Shown: positions 56,239 to 63,827 of the stretch, in pieces | How positions within the stretch are numbered: position 1 is the stretch's first letter | Layout: each line of letters starts with the position of its first letter | Source: Sphingopyxis fribergensis | GTDB taxonomy: Bacteria > Pseudomonadota > Alphaproteobacteria > Sphingomonadales > Sphingomonadaceae | Assembly: GCF_000803645.1 (NCBI RefSeq) | Contig: NZ_CP009122.1 | Location: 1,526,501-1,590,500, forward strand | Direction: 5' to 3' | DNA: 64,000 nucleotides | Program-made: the position numbers and the translations under genes | The notes under the pieces: model-generated | Database searches by the model: none | What the model was told of the DNA's origin: nothing | Seen by the model: the letters and a program-made list of their open reading frames with translations, nothing else

Positions 56239-56361
56239 ATGGCACAGCAGGAAATGAAGGCAGCCGAAGAAACCTACGCGGGTTTCATCAGCCTGTTCAA
56301 GATCGGCTCGATCATCACCGCGGTCGTCACCATCGGTGTCGTCCTGCTCATCGCGTCCTGA
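56239..56361 (+). CDS. aa3-type cytochrome c oxidase subunit IV
   Basis: A 40-residue single-helix protein (MAQQEMKAAEETYAGFISLF, then the membrane segment IGSIITAVVTIGVVLLIAS). This matches the small bacterial aa3-type subunit IV family, which contacts the oxidase in the inner membrane. AAGGGGAA lies seven bases upstream of the ATG. It is 10 bases before pntAA, and no other oxidase genes are in the window. Too short for usual gene-length cut-offs, so easy to miss. Confidence 0.85.
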   Translation: MAQQEMKAAEETYAGFISLFKIGSIITAVVTIGVVLLIAS

Positions 56362-56371
56362 CCGGACCGGC

Positions 56372-57493
56372 ATGCGCATCGCCGTCCTGAAGGAGCTCGC
56401 CGAAGGCGAGACCCGCGTAGCCGCCACACCCGAAACCGTGAAGAAATTCATTGGTTTGGGCGCTGATGTTGCCGTCGAATCGGGGGCGGGCGAGCAGGCT
56501 TCGATCGCCGACGCAGACTATAGCGCCGCAGGCGCCAGCGTTGGCAGCCGCGCCGACGCGCTGCAGGGCGCGAACATCATCCTCGCGATTCAGGGCCCCG
56601 ATCCCAAGGGGCTTTCGGGCTTTGCGGACGGCGCCTGGCTCGCCGCCGGGCTCAACCCGTTCGGCGAACGCGCGCGCGTCGACGAATATGCGAAGTTGGG
56701 GCTCGAAGCGCTGGCGATGGAATTCATGCCGCGCATCACGCGCGCGCAGTCGATGGATATCCTGTCGAGCCAGGCGAATCTCGCGGGCTATAAAGCGGTG
56801 CTGATCGCGGCGAACGCCTATGGCCGCGCCTTTCCGATGATGATGACCGCCGCGGGCACCGTCAGCGCCGCGAAGGCGTTCGTGATGGGCGTCGGCGTCG
56901 CCGGGCTTCAGGCGATCGCGACCGCACGCCGCCTCGGCGCACAGGTCAGCGCGACCGACGTGCGTGCTGCGACCAAGGAACAGATCATGTCGCTCGGCGC
57001 CAAGCCGATCTTCGTCGAAACCGTTGCGGGGATCGAGGGCGAGGGCGCGGGCGGCTATGCGACCGAAATGTCCGACGAATATAAAGCGGCGCAGGCCGAA
57101 CTCGTGTCGTCGCACATCGCCAAGCAGGACATCGTCATCACCACCGCGCTGATTCCGGGGCGCCCCGCGCCGCGGCTGATCTCGGACGCGCAGCTTGCGA
57201 CAATGCGCAGCGGCAGCGTGATCGTCGACATGGCGGCCGAAAGCGGCGGCAATGTCGAAGGGTCGGTATCAGGCGAGGCGAAGCGCATCCACGGCGTCAC
57301 CGTGATCGGCGCGAAGAATATCGCCGCGCTGATGCCCGCCGACACCAGCGCGCTGTTCAGCCGCAACCTGTTCAACTTCCTCTCCGCCTTCTGGGATAAG
57401 GACGCCGGCAAACCCGTGCTCGACGAGGAAATCGGCAATGCGGTGCGCCTGACGCAGGGCGGCAAGGTCGTCAACGAGCGGTTGCTGGGCTAA
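56372..57493 (+). CDS. pntAA: NAD(P) transhydrogenase subunit alpha part 1
   Basis: NAD(H)-binding soluble part (domain I) of the proton-pumping Re/Si transhydrogenase, 373 residues, as in three-subunit alphaproteobacterial enzymes. Features: MRIAVLKELAEGETRVAATP, the RQD-loop region AMEFMPRITRAQSMDILSSQ, VMGVGVAGLQAIATARRLGA for NAD, and IPGRPAPRLIS. It drives NADPH formation from NADH at the expense of the proton gradient. The small subunit and beta subunit genes are not adjacent but 1.9 kb further on. Confidence 0.95.
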   Translation: MRIAVLKELAEGETRVAATPETVKKFIGLGADVAVESGAGEQASIADADYSAAGASVGSRADALQGANIILAIQGPDPKGLSGFADGAWLAAGLNPFGERARVDEYAKLGLEALAMEFMPRITRAQSMDILSSQANLAGYKAVLIAANAYGRAFPMMMTAAGTVSAAKAFVMGVGVAGLQAIATARRLGAQVSATDVRAATKEQIMSLGAKPIFVETVAGIEGEGAGGYATEMSDEYKAAQAELVSSHIAKQDIVITTALIPGRPAPRLISDAQLATMRSGSVIVDMAAESGGNVEGSVSGEAKRIHGVTVIGAKNIAALMPADTSALFSRNLFNFLSAFWDKDAGKPVLDEEIGNAVRLTQGGKVVNERLLG

Positions 57494-57496
57494 ATC

Positions 57497-57862
57497 ATGG
57501 GCCTGTTCAGCGCCGGGGATATCGACATTGCCGGCGCACAGGCCGAATTCCAGGCGTGGTTGATCGAGGGTGAGCAGGTACTCGCGGCGTTCCGGACGAT
57601 CCGCGACACGGTGCTGCTGACGAACCTTCGTTTCATCTTTGTCGATGTTCAGGGGCTGACGGGATCGAAGAAGGATTTCCAGAGCATCCCTTGGCGTTCG
57701 GTCACGCGTTTCTCATTTGAAACGGCGGGCACCTTCGACCTCGATGCCGATATGAAAGTTTGGGTGTCGGGCGCCGCGACGCCGCTCGAGGTCAAGATTT
57801 CGCGCAAGAGCGATCCGCAGAAAATCCAGCAACTTATGGCGCAACTGATCGTCGTCCGCTGA
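57497..57862 (+). CDS. Bacterial PH-domain protein (bPH_1/YvbH type)
   Basis: A 121-residue soluble protein matching the bacterial pleckstrin-homology family (DUF1696-like): VLAAFRTIRDTVLLTNLRFI, FVDVQGLTGSKKDFQSIPWR, SVTRFSFETAGTFDLDADMK, VWVSGAATPLEVKISRKSD. Such proteins assemble into rings in other bacteria and may bind membrane or protein partners; the role here is unknown. It starts three bases after pntAA and is followed by a hairpin, so it likely ends that transcript. Confidence 0.87.
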   Translation: MGLFSAGDIDIAGAQAEFQAWLIEGEQVLAAFRTIRDTVLLTNLRFIFVDVQGLTGSKKDFQSIPWRSVTRFSFETAGTFDLDADMKVWVSGAATPLEVKISRKSDPQKIQQLMAQLIVVR

Positions 57863-57872
57863 CACAATCGTT

Positions 57873-57897
57873 GAAAATGGCCGTTTTCGGCCTTTTC
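57873..57897 (+). terminator. Terminator after pntAA-PH gene
   Basis: GGCCG and CGGCC form a stem with a TTTT loop (57879-57892), extended by A-rich and T-rich flanks (GAAAAT..CTTTTC). The layout is that of a bidirectional intrinsic terminator. Confidence 0.65.
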
Positions 57898-57925
57898 ATG
57901 AAACTTCCCTTGGTTACTATGCGTT

Positions 57926-57943
57926 CAGGGTCTTCCAACCCTG
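57926..57943 (+). promoter_or_regulatory. Hairpin upstream of the first fasciclin gene
   Basis: CAGGGT (57926-57931) pairs with ACCCTG (57938-57943) around CTTCCA, 26 bases before the fasciclin ATG. It may be a leader structure of the fasciclin mRNA. Confidence 0.35.
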
Positions 57944-57969
57944 ACTCTCAACCAATTGGAGAATGATTG

Positions 57970-58575
57970 ATGTCGTCTGCGAAGCTTTTCGCCACTCCCC
58001 TCCTTGTGCTTGCCACCCTGTCGCCCGTTTACGCGCAGGAAACCGCTGCCCCGGCCGAAGCGACCGAAGTCGCCGCCGATGCGGCTGCTCCGGCTGAAGC
58101 CGCGGCACCGGCCGCCCCCGCGCAGCCGACCGGCATCGCGCTCGAAATCGCCGCCAAGCCCGACCACAAGACGCTGGCCAATGCGCTGACCGCTGCGGGC
58201 GTTTCGGACAAGCTGGCCGGCCAGCCCTTTACCCTTTTCGCGCCGACCGACCAGGCCTTTGCCGCGGTTCCGCAGCAGATGACCGACTGGCTGATGAACC
58301 CCGGCAACACCGAATCGCTCGCGAAAGTGCTGACCTATCACGTCGTCCCCGGCCGCGTGACGTCCGAGGATCTGTTCGCGAAGATCAAGGCTGGCGGCGG
58401 CAAGGCGACGCTCGCCACCGTCGAGGGCGAAACGCTGACCTTCACCGAGGTGCAGGGCAACATCAAGGTCGACGGCACGCAGGGCAGCAGCGGTTTCATT
58501 ACCCAGCCCGACGTCGAACAGTCGAACGGTAACATTCACGTCATCAACGGCGTGTTGATGCCGACCCTCGGCTGA
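57970..58575 (+). CDS. Secreted fasciclin-domain protein
   Basis: A 201-residue exported protein: signal peptide (LFATPLLVLATLSPVYA), an Ala/Pro/Glu-rich linker, then one fasciclin (FAS1) domain at about 65-200 with FTLFAPTDQAFAAVP, LTYHVVPGRVTSEDL and the final block NGNIHVINGVLMP. FAS1 domains mediate adhesion or surface interactions. GGAGAA precedes the ATG at 57970. The second fasciclin gene follows by 37 bases; the domains are clearly related, suggesting duplication. Confidence 0.9.
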   Translation: MSSAKLFATPLLVLATLSPVYAQETAAPAEATEVAADAAAPAEAAAPAAPAQPTGIALEIAAKPDHKTLANALTAAGVSDKLAGQPFTLFAPTDQAFAAVPQQMTDWLMNPGNTESLAKVLTYHVVPGRVTSEDLFAKIKAGGGKATLATVEGETLTFTEVQGNIKVDGTQGSSGFITQPDVEQSNGNIHVINGVLMPTLG

Positions 58576-58612
58576 TACGAGGCCGCTGCGTCCGTTTTTG
58601 AAGGATATAGAT

Positions 58613-59212
58613 ATGAGAACACATCTGATTTTGACGGCTGCAGCGGCCGCGCTCGCGCTGTCGGGTTGTGGCAGCAAGACCGACACGCCGGCCGAGACAA
58701 CGACTGTCGCCGGTAGCGATACGGCGCCCGCGCCCGCTGCCGCTCCGTCGCAGATGCTGGCGAGCAGCACCATCGCCGCAAACCTGTCGGCCGCGCCCGA
58801 CCATAAGTCGCTGGCCGCCGCTGTGACGCAGGCGGGCCTGTCCGAAACGCTGTCGGGCGTCGGACCCTTCACCGTCTTCGCGCCGACCGATGCAGCCTTT
58901 GCGCAGGTGCCGCCGGTGACGCGCGACGGCTGGATGCGCCCCGCACAGAAGGAAGTGCTCGCGAGCGTGCTCAAATATCATGTCGTGCCTGGCAAGCTGA
59001 CCGCGGCCGATCTCGCCGCGAAGATCACCGAAGGCGGCGGCACGGCACTTCTTAAGACCGTCGACGGACGGGAGCTGACCGCGACAAAGAATGGCGATAC
59101 GATCCTGCTGACCAGCGGCAGCGGCAACAAGGCGGCGGTGACCGCGGCCGACCTCGGCCAGTCGAACGGCGTCGTCCATGTGGTCGACGCGGTACTTCTG
59201 CCCCAAATGTAA
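58613..59212 (+). CDS. Fasciclin-domain lipoprotein
   Basis: A 199-residue protein with a lipoprotein signal (LILTAAAAALALSGC) and one FAS1 domain (PFTVFAPTDAAFAQVPPVTR; LKYHVVPGKLTAADL; NGVVHVVDAVLLPQM). A paralogue of the gene before it, but lipid-anchored rather than secreted. AAGGA precedes the ATG at 58613. A strong terminator at 59251-59295 follows, so the two fasciclin genes form their own transcription unit inside the pnt locus. Confidence 0.9.
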   Translation: MRTHLILTAAAAALALSGCGSKTDTPAETTTVAGSDTAPAPAAAPSQMLASSTIAANLSAAPDHKSLAAAVTQAGLSETLSGVGPFTVFAPTDAAFAQVPPVTRDGWMRPAQKEVLASVLKYHVVPGKLTAADLAAKITEGGGTALLKTVDGRELTATKNGDTILLTSGSGNKAAVTAADLGQSNGVVHVVDAVLLPQM

Positions 59213-59250
59213 TGTCCCGGCGCTCTGGCGCAGCGATATTTTGTGTCACA

Positions 59251-59295
59251 AAGGGCTCGCATTTCTCGCCTGAGGGAATGCGGGCCCTTCTTTTT
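59251..59295 (+). terminator. Strong rho-independent terminator after the fasciclin genes
   Basis: AAGGGCTCGCATT (59251-59263) pairs with AATGCGGGCCCTT (59277-59289) in a 13-bp stem with one G-T wobble, followed by CTTTTT. It separates pntAA and the fasciclin genes from pntAB-pntB. Confidence 0.9.
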
Positions 59296-59371
59296 GGCCG
59301 CTTTGGAGTCGACACGCCAGCATCGCCACGGCAAGAGGTGCGCGAAACGGAATCAGCAGGGGAGCGAGCCC

Positions 59372-59653
59372 GTGGATTTTATCGCGATTTTTTCGATTTT
59401 CGTCCTGGCGTGCTTCGTCGGCTATTTCGTCGTCTGGTCGGTGACCCCGGCGCTGCACACACCGCTGATGAGCGTCACCAACGCCATTTCGTCGGTGATC
59501 ATCGTCGGTGCGCTGATCGCCAGCGCCGCCGCGGGATCTGCCTCGTCGAAATGGCTCGGGCTTGCCGCGGTCGTGATGGCGAGCATTAACATCTTCGGCG
59601 GCTTTGCCGTCACCGCGCGTATGCTCGCGATGTATAAGAAGAAGGAGCGCTGA
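59372..59653 (+). CDS. pntAB: NAD(P) transhydrogenase subunit alpha part 2
   Basis: Membrane part (domain II) of the alpha subunit, 93 residues with three helices ([58 protein letters not shown]) and the ending [12 protein letters not shown]. The start is a GTG at 59372 with AGGGGAG upstream. pntB begins two bases after the stop codon; it is cut off from pntAA by the PH and fasciclin genes. Confidence 0.92.
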   Translation: MDFIAIFSIFVLACFVGYFVVWSVTPALHTPLMSVTNAISSVIIVGALIASAAAGSASSKWLGLAAVVMASINIFGGFAVTARMLAMYKKKER

Positions 59654-59654
59654 G

Positions 59655-61136
59655 ATGGAATTTCAGTCGATCCTTTCCGCCGCGACCGGCGGGCACGGCG
59701 CCGTAAATCCCTGGGCCGCCGTCGCCTATCTGGTGGCGGGCGTCCTGTTCATCCTTGCCCTGCGCGGACTGTCGAGCCCGGCGACGGCGCAAAGCGGGAA
59801 TCGTTTCGGCATGGCGGGCATGACGATAGCGGTCGTCACCACGCTGCTCACCCATGCCCCGGCCACCGCCGGCGGCCTTCTCGATACGATCGGCTTGGTC
59901 GAAATCCTCGTCGCGATCGGGATCGGCGCCGTCATCGGCATCGTGATGGCGCGACGGATCGCGATGACGGCGATGCCGCAGCTTGTCGCGGCTTTCCACA
60001 GCCTTGTCGGTCTCGCCGCTGTCGCGGTTGCGGCCGCTGCCTATCTCAACCCCGTCGCGTTCGGCATCGCCGATGCTGCGGGTCAGATTCACGTCGTCAG
60101 CCGCGTCGAAATGGGGCTTGGCATCGCGATCGGCGCGATCACCTTCTCGGGGTCGGTCATCGCCTTCCTAAAGCTCAACGGCAATATGTCGGGTTCGCCG
60201 ATCATGCTGCCGGGGCGGCATGTCATCAATCTCGGCACGCTCGCCGCGATCGTCGCGCTGACGGCTTATTTCACGCAGGACCAGTCGCCGTGGGTGTTCT
60301 GGACGATCACGGGGCTCAGCTTCGCGATCGGTTTCCTGCTGATCATCCCGATCGGCGGCGCCGACATGCCGGTCGTGGTGTCGATGCTCAACAGCTATTC
60401 GGGATGGGCCGCGGCGGCGATGGGTTTCACGCTCGGCAACACCGCGATGATCATCACCGGCGCGCTCGTCGGCTCGTCGGGTGCGATCCTGTCGTACATC
60501 ATGTGCCGCGCGATGAACCGCAGCTTCATCAGCGTCATCGCGGGGGGCTTTGGCGCCGATGCGGGGCCGAGCGATGGCGGGTCGAAGGAACAGCGCCCGT
60601 GGAAGCCGGGCAGCGCCGAGGACGCGGCCTTCCTGATGAGCCAGGCCGACACGGTGATCATCGTTCCCGGCTATGGCATGGCGGTTGCGCAGGCGCAGCA
60701 TGCGCTGCGTGAAATGGCCGACCAACTGAAGAAGGAAGGCGTGACGGTCAAATATGCGATCCATCCGGTCGCGGGCCGCATGCCCGGTCACATGAACGTG
60801 CTGCTCGCCGAAGCGAACGTACCCTATGACGAGGTGTTCGAGCTGGAGGACATCAACGGCGAATTCGCGCAGGCCGACGTCGCCTTCGTCATCGGCGCGA
60901 ACGACGTGACCAACCCCGCGGCGAAGACGGACAAGAGTTCGCCAATTTACGGCATGCCGATCCTCGACGTCGCCAATGCCAAGACCGTGCTGTTCGTGAA
61001 GCGCTCGATGGGCGGGGTCGGCTATGCCGGCGTCGACAACGACGTCTTCTATATGGACCAGACGATGATGCTGCTCGGCGACGCCAAGAAGATGGCCGAC
61101 GACATCGTCAAAGCGCTCAGCGGCAGCGGGCATTAA
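59655..61136 (+). CDS. pntB: NAD(P) transhydrogenase subunit beta
   Basis: Beta subunit, 493 residues: eight or nine membrane helices that form the proton path with PntAB, then the NADP(H)-binding domain III at about 310-493 with VPGYGMAVAQAQHALREMAD, HPVAGRMPGHMNVLLAEANV, VIGANDVTNPAAKTDKSSPI and FVKRSMGGVGYAGVDNDVFY. GAAGGAG precedes the ATG at 59655. It completes the three-subunit enzyme with pntAA and pntAB. Confidence 0.96.
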   Translation: MEFQSILSAATGGHGAVNPWAAVAYLVAGVLFILALRGLSSPATAQSGNRFGMAGMTIAVVTTLLTHAPATAGGLLDTIGLVEILVAIGIGAVIGIVMARRIAMTAMPQLVAAFHSLVGLAAVAVAAAAYLNPVAFGIADAAGQIHVVSRVEMGLGIAIGAITFSGSVIAFLKLNGNMSGSPIMLPGRHVINLGTLAAIVALTAYFTQDQSPWVFWTITGLSFAIGFLLIIPIGGADMPVVVSMLNSYSGWAAAAMGFTLGNTAMIITGALVGSSGAILSYIMCRAMNRSFISVIAGGFGADAGPSDGGSKEQRPWKPGSAEDAAFLMSQADTVIIVPGYGMAVAQAQHALREMADQLKKEGVTVKYAIHPVAGRMPGHMNVLLAEANVPYDEVFELEDINGEFAQADVAFVIGANDVTNPAAKTDKSSPIYGMPILDVANAKTVLFVKRSMGGVGYAGVDNDVFYMDQTMMLLGDAKKMADDIVKALSGSGH

Positions 61137-61158
61137 ATCCGACGGTCCGATCAAAACT

Positions 61159-61241
61159 CCGTTCGTGCTGAGCTTGTCGAAGCACCGTTTTTTCCTCTAC
61201 CGGGTAGAAGAACGGCCCTTCGACAAGCTCAGGGCGAACGG
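61159..61241. repeat. Inverted repeat of the TTCGACAAGCTCAG family
   Basis: CCGTTCGTGCTGAGCTTGTC (start of 61159-61189) and its near-complement ending CTCAGGGCGAACGG (61211-61241) form a long hairpin. This short palindrome is a common extragenic repeat in GC-rich bacteria. It sits after pntB and before the racemase-like gene and may act as a 3'-end structure. Confidence 0.75.
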
Positions 61242-61264
61242 ATTATTGTTATTCTGGAGATGAA

Positions 61265-61960
61265 ATGCGCAAAATCGGCCTGATCGGGGGAATGAGCTGG
61301 GCATCGACCGAGCTTTATTACCGGCATCTCAACAAGGGCGTGCAGAAGCGCCTTGGCACCGCCTGTTCGGCGCCGATCGTGATGGAGAGCCTCAACTATT
61401 GCGATCTGTCGCGCATCACGACGCCCGAAGGCTGGGCGCACGCGAAAGAGGTGCTGATCGCCTCGGCGCAGCGGCTAGAGGCGGCCGGCGCGACCGCGCT
61501 GATGATCGCCGCCAATTCGATGCACAAGGTTGCCGAGGATGTTGCCGCGGCGATCTCGATCCCGATCCTGCATATCGTCGACGAAACCGGCGAGAAGATG
61601 AAGGCCGACGGGATCAAGGCGGCCGCGGTGATCGGCACGCGCAACGTGACGACCGAGGCATGGTTCCGCCAGCGGCTGGTGCGTCATGGGCTGACGCTCG
61701 CGCCCTATGACACCACGCGGACCGACGAGATCGACCGGATCATTTATGAGGAGCTGATGCTGGGCAAGGTGAACGAAAGTTCGCGCCGTACGATGAAGAC
61801 CTTCATCACCGACATCGCAAAGCAGGATATCCAGGCCATCGTCCTCGCGTGCACTGAACTGGTGATGCTCGTCGACACCGACGCCAATGTCTTGCCGATC
61901 TACGACACGACGCGCATCCATGTTGCGGCGGGGGTCGACTGGATTTTGGGCGAGGGGTGA
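61265..61960 (+). CDS. Aspartate/glutamate racemase family protein lacking the first Cys
   Basis: A 231-residue protein related to E. coli YgeA and other PLP-independent Asp/Glu racemases. The N-terminus MRKIGLIGGMSWASTELYYR is typical. The second catalytic cysteine is present (Cys196 in VLACTELVML), but the first, expected two residues before the Asn of the NTMH motif, is Ala82 (LMIAANSMHKVAED). With one cysteine it may act as a one-base enzyme, for example a decarboxylase- or isomerase-like one, instead of a two-base racemase. It appears to be a single-gene transcript. Confidence 0.85.
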   Translation: MRKIGLIGGMSWASTELYYRHLNKGVQKRLGTACSAPIVMESLNYCDLSRITTPEGWAHAKEVLIASAQRLEAAGATALMIAANSMHKVAEDVAAAISIPILHIVDETGEKMKADGIKAAAVIGTRNVTTEAWFRQRLVRHGLTLAPYDTTRTDEIDRIIYEELMLGKVNESSRRTMKTFITDIAKQDIQAIVLACTELVMLVDTDANVLPIYDTTRIHVAAGVDWILGEG

Positions 61961-61963
61961 AAA

Positions 61964-62099
61964 AAATCCTCCCTGTCGCGAAGCGATGGCGAGGGGACCG
62001 CCCGAAGGGCGTGGTGGAGGGGCGGCAACGTCACGCTGTAGCCCCTCCGTCAGCGCTACGCGCTGCCACCTCCCCATGCCTGCGGCAGAGGGAGGATCA
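61964..62099. repeat. ~136-bp interspersed repeat, full copy 2
   Basis: Matches 44737-44875 with a few changes and small gaps, and has the same complementary ends (ATCCTCCCTGT / GAGGGAGGAT) and the shared core CCCCTCCGTCAGCGCTACGC. It starts three bases after the racemase-like stop codon and ends next to the DUF2147 stop codon, so it lies exactly in the convergent gap. Confidence 0.85.
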
Positions 62100-62102
62100 G
62101 GT

Positions 62103-62516
62103 TTATGACATCTTCGTCCAGGTTACCGTACGGCAAAATACCGAGACGCAGCCTTTCATCGTCATCTTGCCGCCGTTCACGCGCAGATGGGCCTTGTAAT
62201 AGCGGCCGTCCTCGGGGCTATAGCCTTCGCCTTTCCAGCCGTCGCCGTGCGGGACGAGATCCCAATAGATCTGCAGCCCGGTGACCTTGCGGCCGCGCTT
62301 TCCCTTGTCGGGGTTGCGCTCGTCGAGCTGGCCGCCGACGGGCTGCTTGATCAGCAGGCGCTCGACGCGCCCGCACATCTTGTTGCCGCATGCGGCCATC
62401 ACGACGATACCTTTGCCATCGTCGGTTTTCCAGCGTCCGGCAATCGGCGCGGGCGCCGCCGCCATCGACGGCACGGCTATCAAGGCGACAAGCGCCAAAG
62501 CAAATCTGTGAATCAA
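62103..62516 (-). CDS. DUF2147 family secreted protein
   Basis: A 137-residue protein with a Sec signal (LALVALIAVPSMAAA) and the DUF2147 pattern: IAGRWKTDDGKGIVVMAACG, NKMCGRVERLL, GLQIYWDLVPHGDGWKGEGY, SPEDGRYYKAHLRVNGGKMT and the final FCRTVTWTKM. Several cysteines could form disulphides. I place the start at a TTG (62516) with GGGGAGAGG just upstream; the frame is open much further, antisense to the next gene, but that is a shadow. Function unknown. Confidence 0.83.
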   Translation of the reverse strand: MIHRFALALVALIAVPSMAAAPAPIAGRWKTDDGKGIVVMAACGNKMCGRVERLLIKQPVGGQLDERNPDKGKRGRKVTGLQIYWDLVPHGDGWKGEGYSPEDGRYYKAHLRVNGGKMTMKGCVSVFCRTVTWTKMS

Positions 62517-62612
62517 AGCGACCTCTCCCCGGTTAGCTACACATATGTCAGCAACACGCTTGGCATCCGTCAAGTCTTGCACCATGCTCCCCGAAAATAA
62601 GGGGAGAGACAT

Positions 62613-63827
62613 ATGCGATTCCATGCCCTGCGCCACGCGGCGACGCTCTGCATCGTGGCGGGATTTGCCGCCAGTCCGGCGGCGGCGAAAGTGATCAGCG
62701 TCGGTGCAACAACGTCCGACGCCAATGAAAAGCTGCAAGAGGCGCTGATTCTCGCCGAGCCCGGCGACACGGTTCAACTGGGCGCGGGCGTGTGGAAGCT
62801 GACCGATGGGCTTTCGCTCGACGTTGCCAATGTCACCGTGCGCGGAGCCGGGGCGGGCGAGGGCGGCTCGATCCTCGACTTTGCTGGCCAGCAGGGCGCG
62901 GGCGAAGGGCTGCTCGTCACCTCGGACGACGTATTCCTGACGGGGTTCGCGGTACTCAACACCAAAGGCGACGGCATCAAGTCGAAGGGCGCCGACCGCA
63001 TCGTCTATCACAAGCTGCGCGTCGAATGGACCGCGGGGCCAAAGGAAACCAACGGCGCGTACGGCATCTATCCGGTCGAGAGCAGCGATGTGCTGATCGA
63101 CAGCGTTTTCGTCCGCGGCGCGTCGGATGCGGGCATTTACGTGGGCCAGTCGAAGAATATCGTCGTCCGCGATTCGATCGCGACCGAAAATGTCGCGGGG
63201 ATCGAGATCGAGAACAGCTATGACGCCGACGTCCACGACAATATCGCGACGAAGAACACCGGCGGCATATTGGTGTTCGACCTGCCGAGCCTGCCGATGC
63301 AGGGCGGGCACAATGTCCGCGTCTTCGAAAATATCGTGAACGACAACAGCACGCCGAATTTCGCGCCCAAGGGCAATATCGTCGCGAGCGTGCCGACGGG
63401 CACCGGCGTGCTGGTGATGGCGAACCGCAATGTCGAGATTTTCGACAATGTGTTCGACAACAACGGCACAGCTAACGTGATGATCGTCGGCTACCGCTAT
63501 GAGCATAAGGACCCGAAATATCAGCCGCTGCCGAGGCAAATCGTCGTGCGCGGCAACCAGCATGGCAAGGCGGGCTATGCGCCCAAATTCGCGGGCGGCG
63601 ACATGATCGCGGCGGCGATGGGCGGCAGCATCCCCCCGGTGCTGTGGGACGGCGCGGGCGATGCCGTCGTGCTCGATCCGGTCGGTGTCCTGTCGCTGAA
63701 CCTGCCCGATGTGAAAACGCCGCAGAGCGAGGCCAAGCCGGCACCCGCCGACCTGTCGAAGGGCGCGCTGCCCGCGGCGCTGCCGACGATCAAGCTGCCC
63801 GAAAGCATGGAGGCAAAGGTCCGGTGA
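62613..63827 (+). CDS. Exported parallel beta-helix protein (TIGR03805-like)
   Basis: A 404-residue secreted protein with a signal peptide (ATLCIVAGFAASPAAA). The body is a right-handed beta-helix with repeated turns (GLSLDVANVTVRGAGAGEGG; NIVVRDSIATENVAGIEIEN; DADVHDNIATKNTGGILVFD; NVEIFDNVFDNNGTANVMIV). The C-terminal ~50 residues are Pro/Ala-rich. The family is often paired with a diheme-type cytochrome-like protein, and the next gene overlaps its stop (GTGA). AGGGGAGA precedes the ATG. Could bind or cut a polysaccharide, but no catalytic site is evident. Confidence 0.87.
   Translation: MRFHALRHAATLCIVAGFAASPAAAKVISVGATTSDANEKLQEALILAEPGDTVQLGAGVWKLTDGLSLDVANVTVRGAGAGEGGSILDFAGQQGAGEGLLVTSDDVFLTGFAVLNTKGDGIKSKGADRIVYHKLRVEWTAGPKETNGAYGIYPVESSDVLIDSVFVRGASDAGIYVGQSKNIVVRDSIATENVAGIEIENSYDADVHDNIATKNTGGILVFDLPSLPMQGGHNVRVFENIVNDNSTPNFAPKGNIVASVPTGTGVLVMANRNVEIFDNVFDNNGTANVMIVGYRYEHKDPKYQPLPRQIVVRGNQHGKAGYAPKFAGGDMIAAAMGGSIPPVLWDGAGDAVVLDPVGVLSLNLPDVKTPQSEAKPAPADLSKGALPAALPTIKLPESMEAKVR

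Noticed and set aside
62103..63563. A 486-codon minus-strand frame ending in DUF2147
   Set aside because: Only the last 137 codons match DUF2147 and have a signal peptide with a ribosome-binding site; the rest is antisense to the beta-helix gene.
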